From Monosporascus cannonballus (taxonomy: Eukaryota; Ascomycota; Sordariomycetes; Xylariales), in contig QJNS01000051.1 in NCBI GenBank assembly GCA_004154925.1, positions 302,920 through 366,919 of the forward strand: DNA of 64,000 bases. Direction: 5' to 3'. This document shows, one piece after another, positions 60,901 to 64,000 of the stretch. Under the pieces are notes generated by a model, which was given only the letters and a program-made list of their open reading frames with translations, had not been told where the DNA came from and made no database searches. Numbering within the stretch: position 1 is the stretch's first letter; the number at the start of each line of letters is the position of its first letter. The position numbers and the translations under genes were made by a program.

Positions 60901-61344
60901 GGCAAGCGCTGTCTGCTCAAGCTATCGGTCGTAACAATATCAGAGCTAAAGCAGCACTCGTCACTGGAAGTCCACATGGCCTAGAGCTGCTGCCAACGGA
61001 AATTTTTCGCCCAAGGTTGACGGGCTCTTGCATAAGCCCCTGCCACTCACTCTTGAAGGCGCTGCAGTTAACCGTAATCTGTACTACTTACCGCCAATAC
61101 GATTGGCTAAGCTCTGGCTACGGGTCTACAAGAGCTTGGGGGTCAAATGGATGGTGTTGCGTTAATCGCAATGCCAGATGAAATGTATAGGTCCCCAGTC
61201 CGGCGGGGGGACCAGTTGGATCTCTAAGAGCGCGTCGTATCCCACGCCGCCCTTGGCTGTAGGGGGGCCAGAAATGGCGTTGGGGCGTTTCCCCAGAAAT
61301 CGGGTATGTTTCAGGGGTGTCGCGCTTGGGGTGCGATGAGCGGG
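57953..61344. other. Intergenic region, no supported gene
   Basis: About 3.4 kb. Frames up to 167 codons (59,488-59,991 plus) and 124 codons (58,239-58,613 plus) occur but carry no recognisable motif, signal peptide or splice pattern. The right portion is the promoter side of the Zn2Cys6 gene at 57,953-58,250. Confidence 0.45.
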
Positions 61345-62001
61345 CTAACGGACTACCGTGTAGGTTAGTGCGTACGTTCTGCGATGCACGACAGTGTTCA
61401 TCGCGCGCCCCGTAGTGCCGCTGTCAACGAAGATACGAGCAGCGGGCCCACCAGGCAACGCAAAGCCGTTATGTGAACCGGCCGATAGGGTAACTAATAA
61501 CGTACGCATCTCCTCGTCCCCACGTTTTCCAGAATTAGGAGCTTTGGTCGCAGCGTAACGCAGCTTGCATGGCCACCACGGGATTCTCCACCGTGGCTCT
61601 CCCAGCACCTCCATGTTAGCATCCAAGACTTCGCAGGGAACGGCACAACCGGAGTTCCGGTAGACATGAACGGGGTCTGAAATTGATGAGAGCGGAAAGA
61701 GACAGCAAAAGCGAGAAGGCGGGAGCATCTGGTTGGCTTCGTTAATTCGCCTAGCATCATCCGTAGTCAGGCTCTTTTGGGGGAAATGTAGCCATCCAGA
61801 GAGACCAAGACAAGTGTGAACAACACATGATGTCGAAGTTGAGAGCGCATTATCCTCGGTCCGGACCAAGCAAATAAGCAAACCTTTGCGGTTGAGCCAG
61901 CTATAGTGACACAAGGCGGGACCCCCTTGTGGCCAACGGTCGAACAGGCGAGCGGCATCGAAGGTATCGAATCTGGGGGCGACGTCTCCAAGTGAGCACA
62001 T
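61345..62001 (-). CDS. Hypothetical open frame, unknown
   Basis: 218 codons from ATG 62,001 to the stop at 61,345. It is long for a chance frame in this compartment, but the residue composition (Cys/Trp/Arg scattered, no hydrophobic core pattern, no signal peptide) gives no family. Overlapping minus frames exist. It could be a real orphan gene, a UTR or chance. Confidence 0.2.
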   Translation of the reverse strand: MCSLGDVAPRFDTFDAARLFDRWPQGGPALCHYSWLNRKGLLICLVRTEDNALSTSTSCVVHTCLGLSGWLHFPQKSLTTDDARRINEANQMLPPSRFCCLFPLSSISDPVHVYRNSGCAVPCEVLDANMEVLGEPRWRIPWWPCKLRYAATKAPNSGKRGDEEMRTLLVTLSAGSHNGFALPGGPAARIFVDSGTTGRAMNTVVHRRTYALTYTVVR

Positions 62002-63913
62002 CCGAAGTGATGAAGTACCATTTCAATGTTTGACTTCATTGATGAACCGTGGGTTTGGCTGGCTTTAAGGGCATTCAGGGGTTCCAGAAATCAGGTCGAG
62101 AAAGGCTCCATAGCGGTCGGCATTTACACTTCCTCTCAAATTCCAGATAACTAGTAGGCAACTCGTGAGCCCCCACATCGGGAGAGACGTCGTGTCGCGC
62201 TTGAAGACTGCAGAAATCATGTTGTTGGCCTAGGTTGCACCGAGTTGAATGCAAGCTCCCACGATATCTCTGACTCTAGGAGCCAATCATAGCCACCTCC
62301 CTTGAACTTTGGATGCCGGCCAAGCGACAACTGATGCTAAACATATTGGCAGCTGGCATTCTCGGTCTACTGACGTTCGAAGGCGGATGAGGCCGTCGAA
62401 CGCGACCTTGGACGGCAGGGGGAGGGTGGCATTGGTGCCTGACCTAGATGGTATGCGGAAGCCGGGTCAGGCGTTGAAAGATCGTCCAGGGTCTCCTGGT
62501 ATGCATACATATATGCATGTGCATACGTAACATAATTAATGCCAACCGGGGAAACATCCGCACATCATCTTTTCCTTTTCGTATGGGCAGCAGGTGGCCG
62601 TACTGATGCGCCCCTTGCATTTTCCTACCGGCTTCCATTATTCCATTGACCGTCTTTGGCAGATCTTATCCAAGTCATAGGTCATCCAGACCAGCGGATG
62701 GCAGCGGAACCCAAGGTAACCTACCCAGCAGTATTCGATTGTCATGGTCTGGCCGCCGACTCTGACTATAGCAGGCAAAGTGGAAGCATGATTTATTGAC
62801 ATACGGAGCATCCATAGGGCGGCCCCTTGAGCGTGTCAATTTTCTTTACTCCCGCCTTAGCAGGTTCGAAAGGACTGGAAGGGTGGGCTACAGAGAGCCT
62901 TTTTGGGAATCTGGAATCCCTGCGTGACACGCGATTTGTTCGAAGACATTCAAGTGTGGCTGGATTCGTTGCTCGTGGCGGTGCAACTCAACTTCAGCGT
63001 ACAGCAAACTGGGGCTCGCAACTAACATCTATACCCTAAGGCTCAGCCGTGGCGGACTAATAAGAAGCTGTTAAGAAGACGATACTTACGTGGGTCTGAA
63101 CTTAGAGTATACACGCCCTTGTAATCTGAGGACTGTTGTCTCAAATTTTAGTCTCTCTACATCATCATATCCTCGCTCTCATGACCCTACCAAGGCGAGA
63201 CGGTCTGTGGGAACTTTGACCATACATGCATACACATTCTCGGGCTCACCTCTATCTATGCTGGTATATGCGGAGAGACACTATCTCCTCAGTGCCTGAC
63301 CTAGACAGTGACTGTCAGAATCTCCCACTGCTGGGCACGGCGAGGGGTCAGTTCTCGGCACCCGACAGCTTGTGGCCACGTCCGCTCCTCACTTTTTAGA
63401 GAATTTACCATCAAGCCATCGGATTCTACAGTGCTGTGGAGAACCCCGTCTAGACCAACGAAATCCGGTACGGAAACCCTGTATGAAGTTGCAGTTATAC
63501 GAAGCCTCGGACGGGGACCCTTGCCGGGGATGCTTGATATGTAGTGATGATGTGCCGCAGTGATTATGCCCACGTAGTTAGCCCAACTCACGCCAATGAC
63601 ACAGAATCCCATAACCCGCCAAAGACACTGATCTTTCCAAACTTCTGCCCCCGTTCCGACGACATCCGCGCCGCCCCCACAGAGCCTTCCCCGGCCGGAA
63701 CAGCGTTGAAGATACGCCAACCTCACCATCTGCTGGGTCACCCGACTTCCCGAAGTACATCTTTAATATCACGGTGCACAGCCAAGTACATATAACGCAT
63801 CTGAACTGGGTTCCCCCCTTCTTACGGCTGTATCGACTTTGACTCTTCCAACCCTTCAGTAAATGCATACCTGTCGCCGCCTTACACTCCTGGTGCCGGT
63901 AGGCTTCAGCCTG

Positions 63914-63914
<1 letters not shown>
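62002..63914. other. Intergenic region, no supported gene
   Basis: About 1.9 kb of balanced sequence. Overlapping frames on both strands near 63,301-63,868 (the longest 146 codons, minus) have no recognisable features. Confidence 0.4.

Positions 63915-64000
<86 letters not shown>
63915..64000. repeat. Run of 86 G at the window end
   Basis: Uninterrupted G from 63,915 to the last base. Such homopolymers at contig ends are usually assembly or sequencing artefacts, although a real poly-G tract cannot be excluded from sequence alone. Confidence 0.95.

Noticed and set aside
1..64000. tRNA genes, rRNA genes or CRISPR arrays
   Set aside because: I scanned by eye for tRNA T-arm-like boxes, rRNA-like blocks and short regularly spaced repeats and found none I could support.

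Overview
This is a window from a filamentous ascomycete (Pezizomycotina) genome. The evidence is short 50-100 bp GT-AG introns, a fungal Zn2Cys6 regulator, a fungal BTB protein, a fungal rhodopsin-like membrane gene, a secreted S28 peptidase, and transposons that look mutated by repeat-induced point mutation (RIP): C-to-T and G-to-A changes on both strands, TGG and CAA codons turned into stops, and Cys TGY codons turned into TAY.

The window has a two-compartment layout. Positions 1-34,164 are an AT-rich block with almost no usable frames. It holds a pogo/Fot1 transposase relic (1-1,640) and three Ty3/gypsy chromovirus-type elements, all on the minus strand, each with LTRs and a perfect 5-bp target-site duplication: A 2,319-7,799, B 11,263-17,991 and C 25,917-32,670. 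It also holds two LTRs of a second family (6,459-6,892, inserted inside element A, and 8,320-8,821), a 477-bp miniature LTR element (22,476-22,952), and a Tc1-type element with perfect 21-bp inverted repeats and TA duplications (32,679-34,162) lying one base from the end of element C. All three gypsy copies carry coding-like sequence antisense to pol, between the PPT-side LTR and the chromodomain.

From 34,165 the composition is balanced and genes appear: an intronless 1,648-residue acidic nuclear protein of the coilin-like/DUF7357 kind (34,560-39,506), a three-exon complex I subunit NDUFB7/B18 (40,712-41,170, minus), and a seven-exon secreted S28 serine peptidase (43,179-45,272). A fungal rhodopsin-like gene (minus) is cut after codon 26 by a 3.8-kb insertion (47,713-51,511). 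That insertion is a head-to-tail LTR-gag-LTR-gag-LTR array of a short copia-type element, itself AT-rich and RIP-marked. Further on are a BTB/POZ gene with unresolved middle exons (53,067-54,171) and a three-exon Zn2Cys6 regulator (56,603-57,952, minus). The last 6 kb contain no gene I can identify and end in 86 consecutive G residues.

The genes do not form a recognisable pathway or cluster. The informative biology is the transposon block: nested insertions, RIP that fades at element edges and spares the shortest element, a disrupted membrane gene, and the antisense ORF shared by the three gypsy copies. Exon structures were worked out by eye from frame, splice signals and family resemblance, and no database search was run.
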